Below the pieces are notes generated by a model. The model saw only the letters and a program-made list of their open reading frames with translations. It did no database searches and was not told the origin of the DNA. Below are positions 14,023 to 26,670 of a DNA stretch of 64,000 nt, piece by piece. The DNA lies in the NCBI GenBank assembly GCA_947044405.1, contig CAMRHE010001094.1, positions 144,501-208,500 on the forward strand. The letters are read 5' to 3'. Position 1 is the first letter of the stretch. Each line of letters opens with the position of its first letter. The DNA is from Leptodactylus fallax (lineage: Eukaryota; Chordata; Amphibia; Anura; Leptodactylidae). The position numbers and the translations under genes were made by a program.

Positions 14023-14082
14023 CTTGGGCAGTGCTGTCAGGATGAGCAGTAGCTGCAGCACAGGAGGAGTCACAGCCCCCAT
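14023..14082 (-). CDS. putative first coding exon (signal peptide) of an unidentified minus-strand gene
   Basis: Read on the minus strand, an ATG at 14,082 in good context (GGAGATGG) opens 20 codons, MGAVTPPVLQLLLILTALPK. These end exactly at AAG|GTGAGA, a strong splice donor in phase 0. An in-frame TGA lies 12 nt upstream of the ATG, which fixes the start. The peptide has the form of a secretory signal: short N-region, a VLQLLLILTAL hydrophobic core and a helix-breaking Pro. No downstream exon was recognised in the remaining 14 kb, so the product is unknown. It lies downstream of, and in the same orientation as, the receptor phosphatase gene. It could be a tandem paralogue, an unrelated secreted or membrane protein, or a chance match. 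An upstream minus-strand ATG (within GCCATGTCC) would make a short uORF. Confidence 0.45.
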
Positions 14083-14889
14083 CTCCAGGACTCAGTCTCC
14101 CACTCAGGCGGTGGTGTCCCCCCAGGACATGGCAGTGTCTGCGGATCCTGTCACCCAGCTCTCGGCAGCCTCAGCCCTTGTTCTCATGCTCCTCAGTAAT
14201 GTGAGATCTGGAGGGGAAAACACAACTCTTTGGGTGGAGCAAACTCCAGTGTCAAAATGCAGGGCCCATTAACACCTTCAAGCCTGGCTGGGAGACCTAG
14301 GCAGGAAAAAGGGCTGCAGTGTGAAGGGTGAACAAAGGGTCAAGTCCCTGCCTGCATTGTGTGGGGCTGTCACCCTGTAGTCACTGGCTGGAGGGGATGA
14401 GGGGTCTCCTGTCCTGCATTCCTTTCCCACCAGGACTGTGAGGAAGTCGTCCTCCCTCTCCCCCTCCCCAATCACATTCCTGCAGAATTTGGTTAGAAAG
14501 CAGAGAATCTGACTCCATGCCTGAAACATGACAATGTACAAGATACAAGGAAGACACCTCACAGCTCCCTCTGCTGGTTACTATGTGCCCCCCAATGTAT
14601 CACTCTATGATTACATCTCCCGGACGGTGCGGTGCGTTAAGGCTCCATTCACACTACTGAGACGTGAGCGTGCTCTACTTTGTGACAGGTTTTGTTTTCA
14701 CAGAAGTGGACACGACTTTTCGTGAGGGGTAATGTGGTGCACATTTGGTGTAAAGCCCTTTCTTGTGGCAAATGGGAGCCACATTCCCCATTCTGTACCT
14801 CACTTGGCGCTTTCCGCTAATGTGGCCAGAGCGGGCCGGGATGGGGATGTATCAGCCTGACATATGTATTATAAATACACTGTCTAGTC
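14083..14889. other. possible promoter/5' region of the 14.08-kb exon
   Basis: The sequence is more G+C-rich than its surroundings from about 14,030 to 14,480, and several CpGs are present. This fits a promoter-proximal region for the minus-strand exon. No TATA box or other specific site was identified. Confidence 0.25.
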
Positions 14890-15379
14890 TAAGGCCCGGT
14901 TCACATCTGCGTTCGGGTTTCCGTTCGGGGGAGTCCGCTTGGGGACCCCCTGAATGGGAACCTATATGCATAAAAAAGCAGTTTACCTGGAAAACCCACA
15001 GACCCCATAGACTATAATGGGGTCCGTGTGGTTTCCGCTCGGTTTCCGCACGAAGCATGTGAGAGAAAAGTCCTGCAAGCAGCACTTTCCTCTTTGCGTG
15101 TTTTGTGCGGAAACTGAGCAGAAACCACACAGACCCTAATATAGTCTATGGGGTCTGCGGGTTTTCCAAGCGGACCTGCAGGACTTTGTGTCCGACGAAA
15201 AAAACTGGCTTTACGGCGCAGAGGGTGTAAGCGCATACCCGCGCATTGCTTTAAAAACCCATAGACGTGAATGAGTTTTTAAGCAAGGTGAGACACAAAC
15301 CTTTCCCTATCCAGTTTTCCGACATTTAGGTCGGATTCGCGGCGGACGGAGTGCCGGCGCAAGTGTGAAGCCACCCTTA
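14890..15379. mobile_element. non-autonomous DNA transposon with long imperfect terminal inverted repeats
   Basis: The left end, TAAGGCCCGGTTCACATCTG, is mirrored by the right end, CAAGTGTGAAGCCACCCTTA. The interior carries a second inverted pair built on AGACCCCATAGACTATAATG / ATAGTCTATGGGGTCTG around 15,000-15,160. It has no transposase. The design fits a fold-back MITE; I did not assign a superfamily. Confidence 0.75.
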
Positions 15380-16490
15380 TACAGATTGACTGCTACGTAC
15401 AGTTTATAAGAACAGCAGGATGTCACTACATGGAGACCTGACAAAATTATTATCTAAAAGTAACTATTAACTAAATAAACCACCTTGGAGATAGCGGAAA
15501 CTATAAGAAAACTGCTGAACTAAGGGGACCTTATAGGGAGCAGAAGGAGGAGGTGAAGATTAGCTTCAAGCTTAGTAAAGCTACAAGGATAGAGAAATAT
15601 CCAAATATTCCATTAATATAAGTAAGTGTCGGCTTCCTCGAGCGGATTGGCGGAGTTCCAGCTCACAGAATATGACCCGCTCTTCTGAAACAGGGGATTT
15701 TCTAAGAACAGCACTAATCCCCTACCCAGCAGTGGAACTCCCAGCAGTCAGACACTTATCTCCTATTCTTTGGGGCAAAGTGTTGTAAGAGGGTCGAGAC
15801 CTGATATCAGTGTTCCCCTCAACCACTTGTTTGCTTCCACTATTAGTACCATAGTAGAAAAGGTTGGGTAAAGACACAAGTCCATCAAGACCAAACTACA
15901 TAAACCTACCAAGTTGATCCAGAGGAAAGCAAAAAAAAAAAACCCACAAGGCCCTGCACTTTCATGATGGGTATTCCCCACTATGGTTATTACACCCATG
16001 ACCCCTGAGCCCAACATAAAATCGAGTGGCATTAGTGGATTAGTTTAAGTGTGGGGCCAGGATTTCATAGATCTTTTTGGGTTTTCAGTGCAGCGTATTG
16101 AACAGTATGCCGAGAATGGTGTGATTGAAGAAAAACATCCCACGAGAGGCCATCCTGTTAATAGTATCAACTCAAGGATGAAAGGATCAGAGGAAGATGT
16201 CAGGAATCATTCTGATGGAGCAAAGTCAAGAAAACTACAGCTGGATACAACTCTGATGTCCTAAGGTTAGTAGATGGACTATAACAGCAGACGACAGGGA
16301 AGCACCATTACTGTCTAAGGGAAAGACGATTCCAGGGGACTAAAGAGCAAAAATTATATCACTGAGCACTTTAGAAACATGGCCTGGTCGGATGGATCCA
16401 GATTTTTGTGGCGATTTACTGGTAGGAGGGGAAGGATTTAGCACATCTTGTGGCAGTAGCTAGTTAGTAGTAGGGGAAGACTAAATTGGT
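15380..16490. other. non-coding stretch
   Basis: No gene is recognised. Open frames of 71-89 codons lack splice sites or homology that I can see. Confidence 0.4.
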
Positions 16491-17243
16491 GTGCCGGTCA
16501 CTACATTGGCTGCCTATTCAATACAGAATATAATATAAACTTATCCCCCTCATCCACAAGGCTCTCCATAATGCTGCACCTCCCTACATTTCCCTCCCCA
16601 ATCTCTGTCTATTGCCCAACCCGTACTCTCCGTTCACTCAATGACCTAAGACTAACATCCTCTATTATCAGAACCTCCCACGCTCGTATACAAGACTTCT
16701 CCCGAGTTGTACCACTTCTCTGGAATGTTCTATCCCGGACTATCGGATTAACCCCCAATTTCCACAGCTTCAAGCGTAAACTAAAGACACATCTTATCAG
16801 ACAGGCCTATCACAACTCCTAATGTAAACCCTTCCGTAGTTAGAATCCCTAAAATGTACCCTCCTCTGTTCACGCTCCCGCATTACCTCACAGGATATGA
16901 TGCCGTTTCAGACTAACTTTATATGTCCAGGCACCCTCTGGACGTTAAAGGACACGACTGGTGACGGCTCATACAGCTTTATATATGTGTAATGACAGTA
17001 ACCTCTATTACACAATTGTCTGACCATTGTATAAGCAATGCTACCTCCGATGCTGCCCCTGCTACCTCCTGTGTCACCCCCTCTACCTCATAGATTGTAA
17101 GCTCTTGCGAGCAGGGCCCTCAGTCCCAGTGTGTGAGTTGAATATTTCTTTGTAATGTATCTTTTTTGTCAGTACTTGAACCCTACAAATTGTACAGTGC
17201 TGCGGAATATGTTGGCGCTATATAAATAAAATGTATTATTATT
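16491..17243 (+). mobile_element. 3' end of a non-LTR retrotransposon (LINE) plus its tail
   Basis: On the plus strand, RSLHWLPIQYRI (about 16,502-16,537) is followed in other frames by YKLIPLIHKALHNAAPPYIS. Then comes an open segment ending LLWNVLSRTIG and FKRKLKTHLIRQ (to about 16,820). The LHWLP / HKALHNxAPPY / LWNxL / FKxxLKTHL order matches the C-terminal end of CR1/L2/Rex-type LINE reverse transcriptases. Frameshifts show it is dead. The 3' region has GATTGTAAGCTCTTGCGAGC and ends at GCGCTATATAAATAAAAT followed by an ATT microsatellite (about 17,233-17,254). Confidence 0.8.
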
Positions 17244-17254
17244 ATTATTATTAT

Positions 17255-18639
17255 TGGTGCACCACTCCAGGGAAGAGTAGCACAGGAAACAGCGTACCAC
17301 CCTAAATAATAGTTGGGAGACTGATGAACCCTGAAGACCTTGGAGTGTGGTGGAATCCACACCTAATAACAACCTGGTTCTGGACTGCTAGTAAAGAGCA
17401 GTGGTCACGTAGTACTGCTCAAGTGTGGCCCTAAGACTACCAAATCTGACTACATAAGACTACTCTGACTGGTGATAGAGAGACCAAGTCCCTACTGTCG
17501 AAACTGAGACCAAGTCTTGTGGAAATAGGTGATCCACGCCTGTAAAGAGCAACCAGTATAGTGACCACCTTGAGACGCAGGGTGCAAGGTGATGCCCAGT
17601 ATAGCAAGGTGTGTATGTAATAAGGCATATGTGACGAACAGAGACTGAGGTATGTACTACTGAGCCATGTGTGACGAATTGAGACTGAGGTGTGTACTGA
17701 GCTATGTCTGACTAATAGTTGTGAGGATGGAATGGTGCAGGGCTGCTACTGTAATATGGGGCAATTGGCATCCACCTCATCGGGTTTTTTGCCTTCCTTT
17801 GGATCAACAGGGTAGGATTATAGGTTGGAATTGATAGACTTGTGTCTTTATTCAACCTTGAACTAAATTACTATGTAGTGTCATGTACAGAATCAGATCT
17901 TTACATGGATTTGGGAGATTCTTCATGGATTGGGGTAGTGTACAAAGTCCTTTCTCACACGTACCAGCTGCACTTCAAAGTCCTATGTAAACTTTAACGT
18001 AATTGTCCGCAGTGATATTGAGAACAATGATGTCTGTGTGACATGATCGGGGCCTCAATAATGCTTAGTGCACACTGGAATGAAAGGGGGAAGGGAATAA
18101 TCTGCTGGTGTTCCTAAATTATCACCATGTGCAGGGTTTTAATGTATTGCTCAATATGGGGTCACCTGTGCTGGGCCCCCGACTGATCACTAGAATGTCG
18201 GAACGTTCAGGGATACTTGTGCCGAGATATCTCAACTGTCCAAACAATAAACATGTTTTTTGCTACCAATGATGAGAGCCCCTAGTGGTGGTACCAGGAA
18301 TTACTCTTTGGTTTACATGTAAAGACAAGATTTGGTGCTCTGGAAATCAGAAAATCGGAGGTCAGAACCCTATAAAAAAATTTGATCCTAAATTACATGT
18401 AAACTTTCCATATAATGAAGAGACATGTAGCTATGATTTTCTTCACACAGGGTAAAGATTCAGTGTGTACCCCTTAACTTAACATCTGATATATGTGAGC
18501 ATATATGTTATATATACATGTGGATTCGTATATAATACACACGTACACACAAACTGTACACATAGAACGCTCACATATATACACATACACACATATATTC
18601 ACATTACACACACTCACTTATGAACTACCTTATATACAT
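17255..18639. other. non-coding stretch
   Basis: No exon is recognised. Short tandem variants of TGACGAACAGAGACTGAGGTATGTACT occur at about 17,630-17,710. An AC-rich tract (ACATATATACACATACACAC) lies at about 18,560-18,620. Confidence 0.4.
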
Positions 18640-18942
18640 TACCGTGTTTCTCCGAAAATAAGACAGGGTCTTATATTATTTTTTCCTCCGAAAAAAGGGC
18701 TAGGGCTTATTTTCGGGGTAGGTCTTAATTTTTTCCATGAACAACAATCACACATTTGATCGCTTTTTATTTCAACTTTTATAGAGGTTAAATAATTTTA
18801 GTTGTAGATTGGGTGTTTTCGGACACAGGGATACCTAATGTGTATGTGTTTCACAGTAATATTTTATTTTTATATGTGTTCTAGTGAAAGTGGGAGGGGG
18901 CTTGAACTTTTATTTTTTATTTATTTATTTATTATATTTTTT

Positions 18943-18976
<34 letters not shown>

Positions 18977-19660
18977 ATTAACCCCTCCTAGAGGGCTTGA
19001 ACCTGCAATCATCCCATAGACTGCAATACAACATCTATCTATATTACTAATGAGGCTGGTCATAGCCTCAATAGTAATATTCCTATGACAGGCCTGGGAG
19101 CCTTCATAACGCTCCCGGATGTCAAAGGAACAGGTCGGCTCCTGCGATCTCGCCGCGTGGGAGCCGGCCTGCAACGTGAAAGGTACGGGATCGGTGGGGA
19201 TCGGCCCCGGGGATAGCTTCTCTGCTTTGTGGGTTCGATTTGGAGGGGGGGGGGGGTTCACGGACGGGTACACTCAACAATGCCCGCGATCAGAGTGGAC
19301 TCTGTAGAAGGAGACCCGGTATAGTAGCTATAGGGGGTGGGGACCAGCCTTAGGGACTGCGGGGGGGAAGCGCGAAGGTCACACTTAGCAATGCCCGCGG
19401 TCAGAGTCCATTCTGATCGTGGGCATTAACTCCGGCGGTTCTGCTACTTTGGTGGGCAGGAGAGGGGGTCACGCTCAACAATGCCCGCGATCAGAATAGA
19501 GGGCGGGCATTAACTCCGGGTCGAGACGTCGGGAAGGGGTTAAATTAGCTAGGGCTTATTTTTTGAGTAGGGCTTATATTTCAAGCCTACTCCAAAAAAC
19601 CTGGAAAATGTAGCTAGGGCTTATTTTCGGGGTAGGTCTTATTTTTGGAGAAACACGGTA
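18640..19660. mobile_element. DNA transposon-like element with CCGTGTTTCTCC terminal inverted repeats
   Basis: The left end, TACCGTGTTTCTCCGAAAAT (18,640), is the inverted complement of the right end, ending TTTTTGGAGAAACACGGTA (19,660), apart from one mismatch. Both ends also carry inverted copies of GGGCTTATTTTCGGGGTAGG. Ends of the type CCGTNTTTCNCCGAAAATAAG are known from widespread vertebrate DNA transposon families. The flanking TA on both sides could be a TA target duplication or part of the palindrome. The interior has a 30-plus T tract (about 18,946-18,973) and a GC-rich block with three repeats of CAATGCCCGCGATCAGA. No transposase was seen. Confidence 0.75.
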
Positions 19661-21939
19661 CATATACAGCAGTATAGAGGAATGGTGCTGAGCAAACCAG
19701 AGCCTGCTTTCTGCCTGAGCTGCTCTATGTGTTCTCTTCTGCTGCTCCTAACAGAGCTGCTACCAGGATCAAGTTACAGCAGCCAGTAAGGAGCTCTGGC
19801 TGTTGCAACTTAAAGCAGCATAGGCAGGTAAGGGTGCCGCATCTATGGACAGCCTCATCCTACACCCCTCTCCTCATCCCTACCTCACATTGTCCCCCCT
19901 AACTTGTTAAATCTCTGTGGTGACAGGGGGCACTTAGCTACCTCCTAAATGGGCACCGACATTTTTTGAAAGCCCCTTCTCCCTACCATTCTTGCAACTT
20001 CTGCTATCAATGGGGGTCACAGCTAATGGAAACCCCATATGATCGCCCCCAGTGTTTTGCACACCAGTTCAGTGGTGCCTTTTGTAGATAGCCAAGCACT
20101 GTGCCACAGCTACTCCAGCAGTTCCTATTGAAATGAACAGGGCAGCGACGCATTTCTGACCACCACCTCCATTCAAACTGGTCTGCAAAACACCCTAGTT
20201 CTCATGATCTTTGGGATTTCTAGCAGTCAGATCCCCAAGCTATCCGACTTGTGGCCAGAATAAATCTTTAAGTAAACATATAAAGGTAGCTTATTTACTT
20301 CTGGTTAAATCATTGTGTGTCCTGTAATGTAAGATTTGTCTGTGGTTTGTGGTTTTTCTTCCCCATGCATATAGCATGCAGTGTCACTTTGGTGTAATGT
20401 GAGTTACGACATTTGCACTTGTAAATGTATGCAGGATAAAGAGCTTGTGTAGAGCATAAGTGTCCCTTTAAGTGCCCTATTACAATGTATACACCTGGAT
20501 TTATAAATGGTCCATTTAGGACATGACATCAATTTGGGTTATAGGGCACCTCTGTGGACAGCTCTGGAATCTGTGGGTTCACATTCCAGTATGGTAACAT
20601 CTGCTTGGGCTAGTATGTAGCTAAGATACTTTCCAGGTGTGTGAACAAATGTTGTGTTATGCCTGACTACAATAAAAGGACAAGGAATTCTGCGGCGGCT
20701 ACTAGTCTTGACCCTTTTGTTTACAGTGCTGTGCAGCTCATTGTAGATGGAACTGGAGTGTCATTGACAATTCAGTTATGAAGCTACAGGTTGCAATAGG
20801 CCACAGTCCAAAGCGTGATTATTATACTAACCCTAACCCTCAGACCTGTATTTTGTAGGTGACGAACCTCAAACTTTTGGAAAAATAGGGTTGAGTGGGG
20901 CGGAGACAAAGGCAGGCTGGGACTGGGACGCCTCGACCTGACAAATTTACTGTAACTCATGCCAGAGGGCTGCCTTGGTATCTGCACCAATTCCTGACTT
21001 CCATAGATGTCACTTCTGGTGCTCGGGTGTGCTACTGAAATATTAAGAGCCCGGAGCCTCTTAATAATTGAGGTGCATTTAGCATCAGTGGGGGGAATAG
21101 ATTAAGGGCCCATTCACATGACAGAAAATTTCTCTCTGGCTTTCTGCTGCGGCTTTGACAAGATGAATAGCTTCAGATGAATGGTGCTAGTCAGCCGAGG
21201 GTTGTGGAATACGCGTCAGGATGGAGCAGGACCCTTATTTTTTCAGCGTCCTGCTTCAACTTCTGCCTCCCAGTGAATGCAATGGAAGGCAGGTTCAGGG
21301 CTGATTTTGAGATGCCAAATTCCTCTGTGTGAACATATCCTAAGACTCACGTACAGACTCATGTGTGACTCTTAATAAATTCCCCCAGTGAATCTGTCTC
21401 TTTGTCCACTATGCTGATTTGCATTATATTTCCATGTTGCAGTGATGTATTTCTCAATGCGTCCATTGTGCGCTCTCATTATTTGTCATTCAGCCATTAC
21501 CGTGGAACATCGTCGGCTGAACGCCGTTTATTTCTTATTACCACTAATATCTCCGGTGTATTCGCACAGATTCACGTAGCCGCCGTCTCTGCCATCACTG
21601 AGCTCATACACAAAGACGATACATGTCACACACATTCTTCTCATCTCCTTTTTGCCTTCATGCGATTAAAACAGAAAAAACAAGCGGTGTTTCCTCCTGG
21701 CGGGGGTCCAAAAACATCTATGTAAGCAGCTTGTATGTTAACTCAGTGAGGGCTGGAATCAGAACTGCTGCCCCATTATATCTTATCTACTGGATATAAC
21801 AGGTTTTATGGTTTTCTCTAAAAAGGGTTAATCACAGTATATATGAAAAGTTTTACAACTTTGTAATATGCCAAAATCCTATGACAGTGGGTTCATTCCT
21901 AAAAAAGTATATGACGTTCTAATGATGAAAGTGCTCAAC
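19661..21939. other. non-coding; one unusual 107-codon open frame
   Basis: No gene is recognised. The plus-strand open frame 21,402-21,725 has high-complexity, non-repetitive sequence, but I can link it to no protein and see no splice context. It may be a conserved non-coding element or chance. The stretch around 21,100-21,330 contains fragments of dispersed elements (AAGGGCCCATTCACATGACA). Confidence 0.35.
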
Positions 21940-23420
21940 ATTGTATCTCCTACCCAAGATCCGTAAGGATCCCATCGACCCTCCAAGACATCCAAATGTT
22001 TAAGGGATTAGGTGCTTATGTGGCCCAGTATGTAAATTTAGACGTTACTATCTGAAGCTAGATAGACAGGCTCTTTATTGAATGAGATCTGTTTCTTGTG
22101 ACAGCAAACATTGAGTCATTGTATACAAGTATAGGGCATCATGACAGTATAGGGGGGCGGTCTGCTTCCTCCTGGGGATGACTTATTGGGACAGTGACAT
22201 GCAAGACTTCATTTCTAAATTATCCATATTTATTTTGACTCAGAATTTCTTTGTCTTTAAGAATGTATTTATATACAGAGGCAAGGCACCGCCATGGGCA
22301 CGGCATGTGCGCCATCAAACACAAACCTGTTTCTCAGATTTTGGGAGAGGCAGGCTTTTCATCGTACGTAAACCACTCTCTCAGTTTTTGCGTTTTTTCC
22401 ATGTGCAGTGCTGGCTGCGTTATATTGACACTGTTTTGTTGTCTGGTAAGGATTGGAGGATAGGCGAGTGACGTTCACCCAGCAGTGGAATGATAATGTG
22501 TTAGACAAAAAATGGGCATATGAGTCTCACTAGCAAATACAATTTTTAAGTTTTTGGATGTGATGACTGAGATGGACGAGAGTGGATCTGTAAACAGATG
22601 TTATAGGGCCATCTATAACAAAGCCCGTGTTATATTGTTTGGAGATCTATTAAACACAGGTAAAAAGAGTGACAACAAAATCTGATGCATCTCACCCCTT
22701 CACTATCAAATCACTAACATACTCCATAAATATTTGGCCATATTACAAACCGAACCGACCTTGGCAGCAAACTTACTAGACAGATCCATAAGGACAACTA
22801 AGAGAGGGAGAAATGCGAAAGATATTTTGGTGAAAAGTCATTATGTTGCAAGGAGACCCAATTTGTTTGGTTTTCGAGGACCAAACTAGAGATATTTTTC
22901 CTTGTGGTGTCTGCTTATCATGTGCAAATATAGTGAGAACAAACACCTATAACAGGTCGAGGCAATTAGATCCGGGATTGCATGTCTTGCAGCGCTACAC
23001 ATGTGGTATATGAGAGGGATATTAGAAGTGCCAAAGATGAGCAGAATATTACAAAAATAGAAACAATATCCAGACATCTCAAAATGTGTCATGACTATAA
23101 ACCAAAAACCTTTAAAATGTGTGTATGGATGGGGTCCATTGTGGCATTGTAAGGAGTTGAAGGGTAACCTCCTTAGTTTGACAACCTTAGATGGGTGACT
23201 GTAGATGGCCATATATAGTGTCCCTGCCCAAGACGGGTTAGTGACCTCTGTGTAGCAGTTTATTACGGTGTTTATTTGATGTCATCCTTATGTGCCAATG
23301 TGGTGTATGTGCCAATGTGGTGTATACCTTATTAATGCAATGTTCTACTTTGGTTGGTTTTCTTGCAGGTCTATTGTCTAAGGTAGAAGTGTCGTTGCAC
23401 CCAGTGTTGTACCACAGAAG
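21940..23420 (+). mobile_element. decayed Penelope-like retroelement (reverse transcriptase relic)
   Basis: Conceptual translation in shifting plus-strand frames gives LLPKIRKDPIDPPRHPN (about 21,950-22,000), LVTANIESLYTSI (about 22,100-22,130), QGTAMGTACAPSNTNLFL (about 22,282-22,335) and WLRYIDTVL (about 22,410-22,436). Later come FLDVMTEMDESG, ARRPNLFGFRGP and CGVCLSCANIV (about 22,900-22,935). The LPKIHK / DVxSLYTSI / QGTAMGxxxAPxxANL / RYIDDVL order is characteristic of Penelope-like and related GIY-YIG retroelements. The catalytic YIDD equivalent reads YIDT. Multiple frameshifts and stops make it non-functional. The segment at 23,290-23,420 may be the decayed GIY-YIG endonuclease region. 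Confidence 0.7.
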
Positions 23421-23829
23421 GAGTTACTTTGGAACATCCCAAGGTATGACCACACACTTGCTGCAGCGTGACGCTTACAGCATACCAGGGCAAAGGCGCA
23501 ATGTATAAGAGTGGCCTTCACACCTTTCTTGGGCAGTTAATGTGGAGCGAACTGTGTAGAGCATGTCTGGATGGTTCTTCCCGGGAGGAACTGGAAGCCT
23601 AGTCCATGAGTCTGGAAGGGAAAGTTGCCTGTGAGAACAGAAGTGATGTCCATTATGGAGACTGTTGGTGACTGATATTTTTCTGTGAAGGGTGTTGTGA
23701 CCTTGTCTAAGCTCTATCTTACTTTGTATACTTTCTATCAAGCTCGGTAAAATTTTGGTTCTGGTATCAAAGTCTGGTGGTTTTTCCTTCTACACTACAC
23801 CATCAGTCTGTGCAGTGTACACTACATGT

Positions 23830-24380
23830 ATGAGAAGATAACCCGACCACAATAAGGACATCATGGCTGGTTATCAGGAGGACACTACATGTATGAGAGT
23901 AACCGGCCACAATAAGGACATCATGGCTGGTTTCAGGAGGACACTACATGTATGAGAAGATCCACAATAAGGACATCATGGCTGGTTATCAGGAGGACAC
24001 TACATGTATGAGAAGATAACCTGACCACAATAAGGACATCATGGCTGGTTATCAGGAGGACACTACATGTATGAGAAGATAACCCGACCACAATAAGGAT
24101 ATCATGGCTGGTTATCAGGAGGACACTACATGTATGAGAAGAAACCCACCAAAAAAAAAATTTTATAAAAAAAAAAAAATGAACCCGACCACAATAAGGA
24201 CATCATGGCTGGTTATCAGGAGGACACTACATGTATGAGAAGATAACCCGGACACAATAAGGACATCATGGCTGGTTATCAGGAGGACACTACATGTATG
24301 AGAAGATAACCCGGACACAATAAGGACATCATGGCTGGTTATCAGGAGGACACTACATGTATGAGAAGATAACCTGACCA
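23830..24380 (+). repeat. 63-bp tandem array, locus A
   Basis: About 9 copies of a 63-bp unit with GGACACTACATGTATGAGAA, CACAATAAGGACATCATGGC and TGGTTATCAGGAGG. One unit, at about 24,137-24,185, is disrupted by A-rich sequence. The same unit and orientation form the array at 38.2-39.3 kb. Confidence 0.95.
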
Positions 24381-24585
24381 GGTGGCCGGTTTTTGATCAT
24401 GACCATAGAAAGTTCTCGCATTCATGGTCTTATCCATTGGCAACTTATCAAGACAACAGACCACTAAGATGGTTAGAGAAAATTTATAAAACTTTGCAAA
24501 ATTTTTAATTATTTACAAAAATGTTTAATTTTTAATTGTCTACAGATTTATAATTAGTTATGTTCGTGGGAAAAACCCCTTTAAG
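24381..24585. mobile_element. right arm of the fold-back element that carries the 63-bp array
   Basis: CATTCATGGTCTTATCCATT, GACAACAGACCACTAAGATG and GTTAGAGAAAATTTATAAAA here match the segment at 39,360-39,460. They are the inverted complement of the left arm at 37,915-38,100. It ends GGGAAAAACCCCTTTAAG. No left arm is visible at this locus, so the copy is 5'-truncated. Confidence 0.65.
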
Positions 24586-26670
24586 CGAAGATGGAAATGT
24601 TTGCTCTATGTCAGTGAGAGGCCCTCACAGAGAACAATGGATCGCTGGTCTGCAGAGTAGGAGACATTTACAAGAGGTTGTATCAGGAAGTTATAAGGAC
24701 AGAATTTAGCTAGAAACTTCCTTGTTTCCATTTTCTCTGATGCGGTGAGCAGTAATACCTCTCCTGGCGCTGGTTTTCTATGCCACATATTCTTTGTTGG
24801 TGAAGGGACAGTAGAGGATCTTATATAAACCTGTTCATCTGCCCCAGTGTACGGGTCATTACACACTAAGTTACACTGTGTCTTCTGTCTAAATCCCAAT
24901 CTAAATATTTACGTCATTGTTAATGGCTTTTAATCCAAGAGATTAAAGTGAATTAGAATTTTCTTTCAATCTATTTCTTCTGACGGGAGGGAAGAAAAAC
25001 TGCACGAATAATAGAACAATGTGGTGTAGGATAATAGCACCCTACAATGTCCATATAGAACTGCCACTGTGCTCATATACAGAGCTATATAATAATACAC
25101 TGATAATACCGCCTATACAATGTGCTGATAACAGTGAGCAGGTCGTGGGATCCAAATGTTTGACAATGCGCTCCATGGGGGTGTGGGGGAGGCCCAACAA
25201 AAACATTTTAGGAGGAGGAAGGGATGTGTTTCATGTGAAGCACATCATGAAAATTTTTACAGCTACGCCCCTTTAATGCAAAATCCTGCCCCCATTTGGA
25301 GCCACCCATAGTTCATCCTGTCTTGTAGAGGGCCCCCTGTCCTCAACTTTAATGTTCCTCTTATATTAAAATTCCCCCCTAATGTCCTACACAGGATAAT
25401 GCCCCAAGTGCTTCCAAAAAGTTTAATGTACTCCCACACACTTAATGTGCTCTTCAGCACCCCCATGCAGTTTAACGTCCCCCTCAGCACCTTCAATATC
25501 CCCACAGACTTTAATGCCCTCCTTAGCGCCCCAAACTTCTGGGAGGGAGCGATGAGTATCAGTTCATTACTCACTGCTCTGCTGCCTGGCCCTGCGCTTT
25601 CCTCCTTGTAGTTGCCTTAGGCCTGCAGCCTACAAGATGCCGGGAAACAAGTGGTGAGTACATGGAGAACCGGGAGGAGAGCGGTGAGTAATGAAACAGC
25701 TTCCCTGCACCTTATAGACTGCAGGCCTAAGCAATCTTGCGGCCTACAAATCAGAAAGTGGTAGGGCAGGAAGACTATGGCTTCCTACTCTACCTGTGTC
25801 AGGGAACCTCTTCTCTCTGTTTCTATGAACCAGTGGTATTATTAATAACTGGTGCTGCAGAACAGGAGAGAATCAGAAATTAGAAAATATGTCTTCTTTA
25901 TTCTGCTGAGGAAGTGACCTCACGTCTGTTGTTCTCATGAATGAGACTGAGCTGCAGCATGGCCACGTGACCAACAGATGTGATGTCACTTCCTGATAAG
26001 AACTTGGCACCCATGTGTTCTAATCCTGCACAGACCCTTTAAGTCTTGAAAGTTTTATCATTTTGACGCGCACAAAATATTGTTTGCAGTACATTTTAAT
26101 TGAATTTTTTTTTTTTTTTCGAGGGTGGGAGGGGTCAATAATTACCCTATAAATAGTCACAGAGGACAGCACAGGTCATCTTGTCTAATAATACTCTCAG
26201 CACTACCAAGCATACCCCTGGCCAGAGGCGTGACAATATGGCGGCTTAACATTCCTGACAGGACGGTGACTACAAAGAATGTCCATAAACGTCATAACCA
26301 ACACTCAAGTAAAAGCAAACTTGACAGGTGGCTCTAAAAAAACCCTTCTAGAATTACCGGTCTTTCGTGTTTCTGTCCCGCTAGCCTTCATGTAGAACAA
26401 ATTTTTCAGTTTCGCTGGAATTTTCCTCTAGGGGGTTCATAGAAAAAAAAATGTTTTTAAAAGCTGAAAGTTTCTATAGAATATAATAGAAATGACTAGA
26501 GGTGTACTTCATGGAGGAACGCCGTACCTGCCGTCACATGATGTCACGCAAATGGGTGGAGTCACTTTACGTGATATTTTCATAGACGATTATTTTGTTA
26601 GTGGCACAAGGCAACAATTGTCCTACTGACAGCTATATACCCTGACTCCCCCATGTATCCTTACCTGAAT
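24586..26670. other. non-coding stretch
   Basis: No exon is recognised. 25,325-25,530 holds a diverged AGTTTAATG / CCCCTCAGCACC tandem repeat related to the one at 5.9-6.3 kb. 25,860-26,040 holds a segment with GAAGTGACCTCACGTCTG and GATGTGATGTCACTTCCTG in inverted order, probably another fold-back repeat. Confidence 0.4.

Noticed and set aside
20826..20840. Telomere-like CTAACCCTAACCCT
   Set aside because: Only two units; not an interstitial telomere array.
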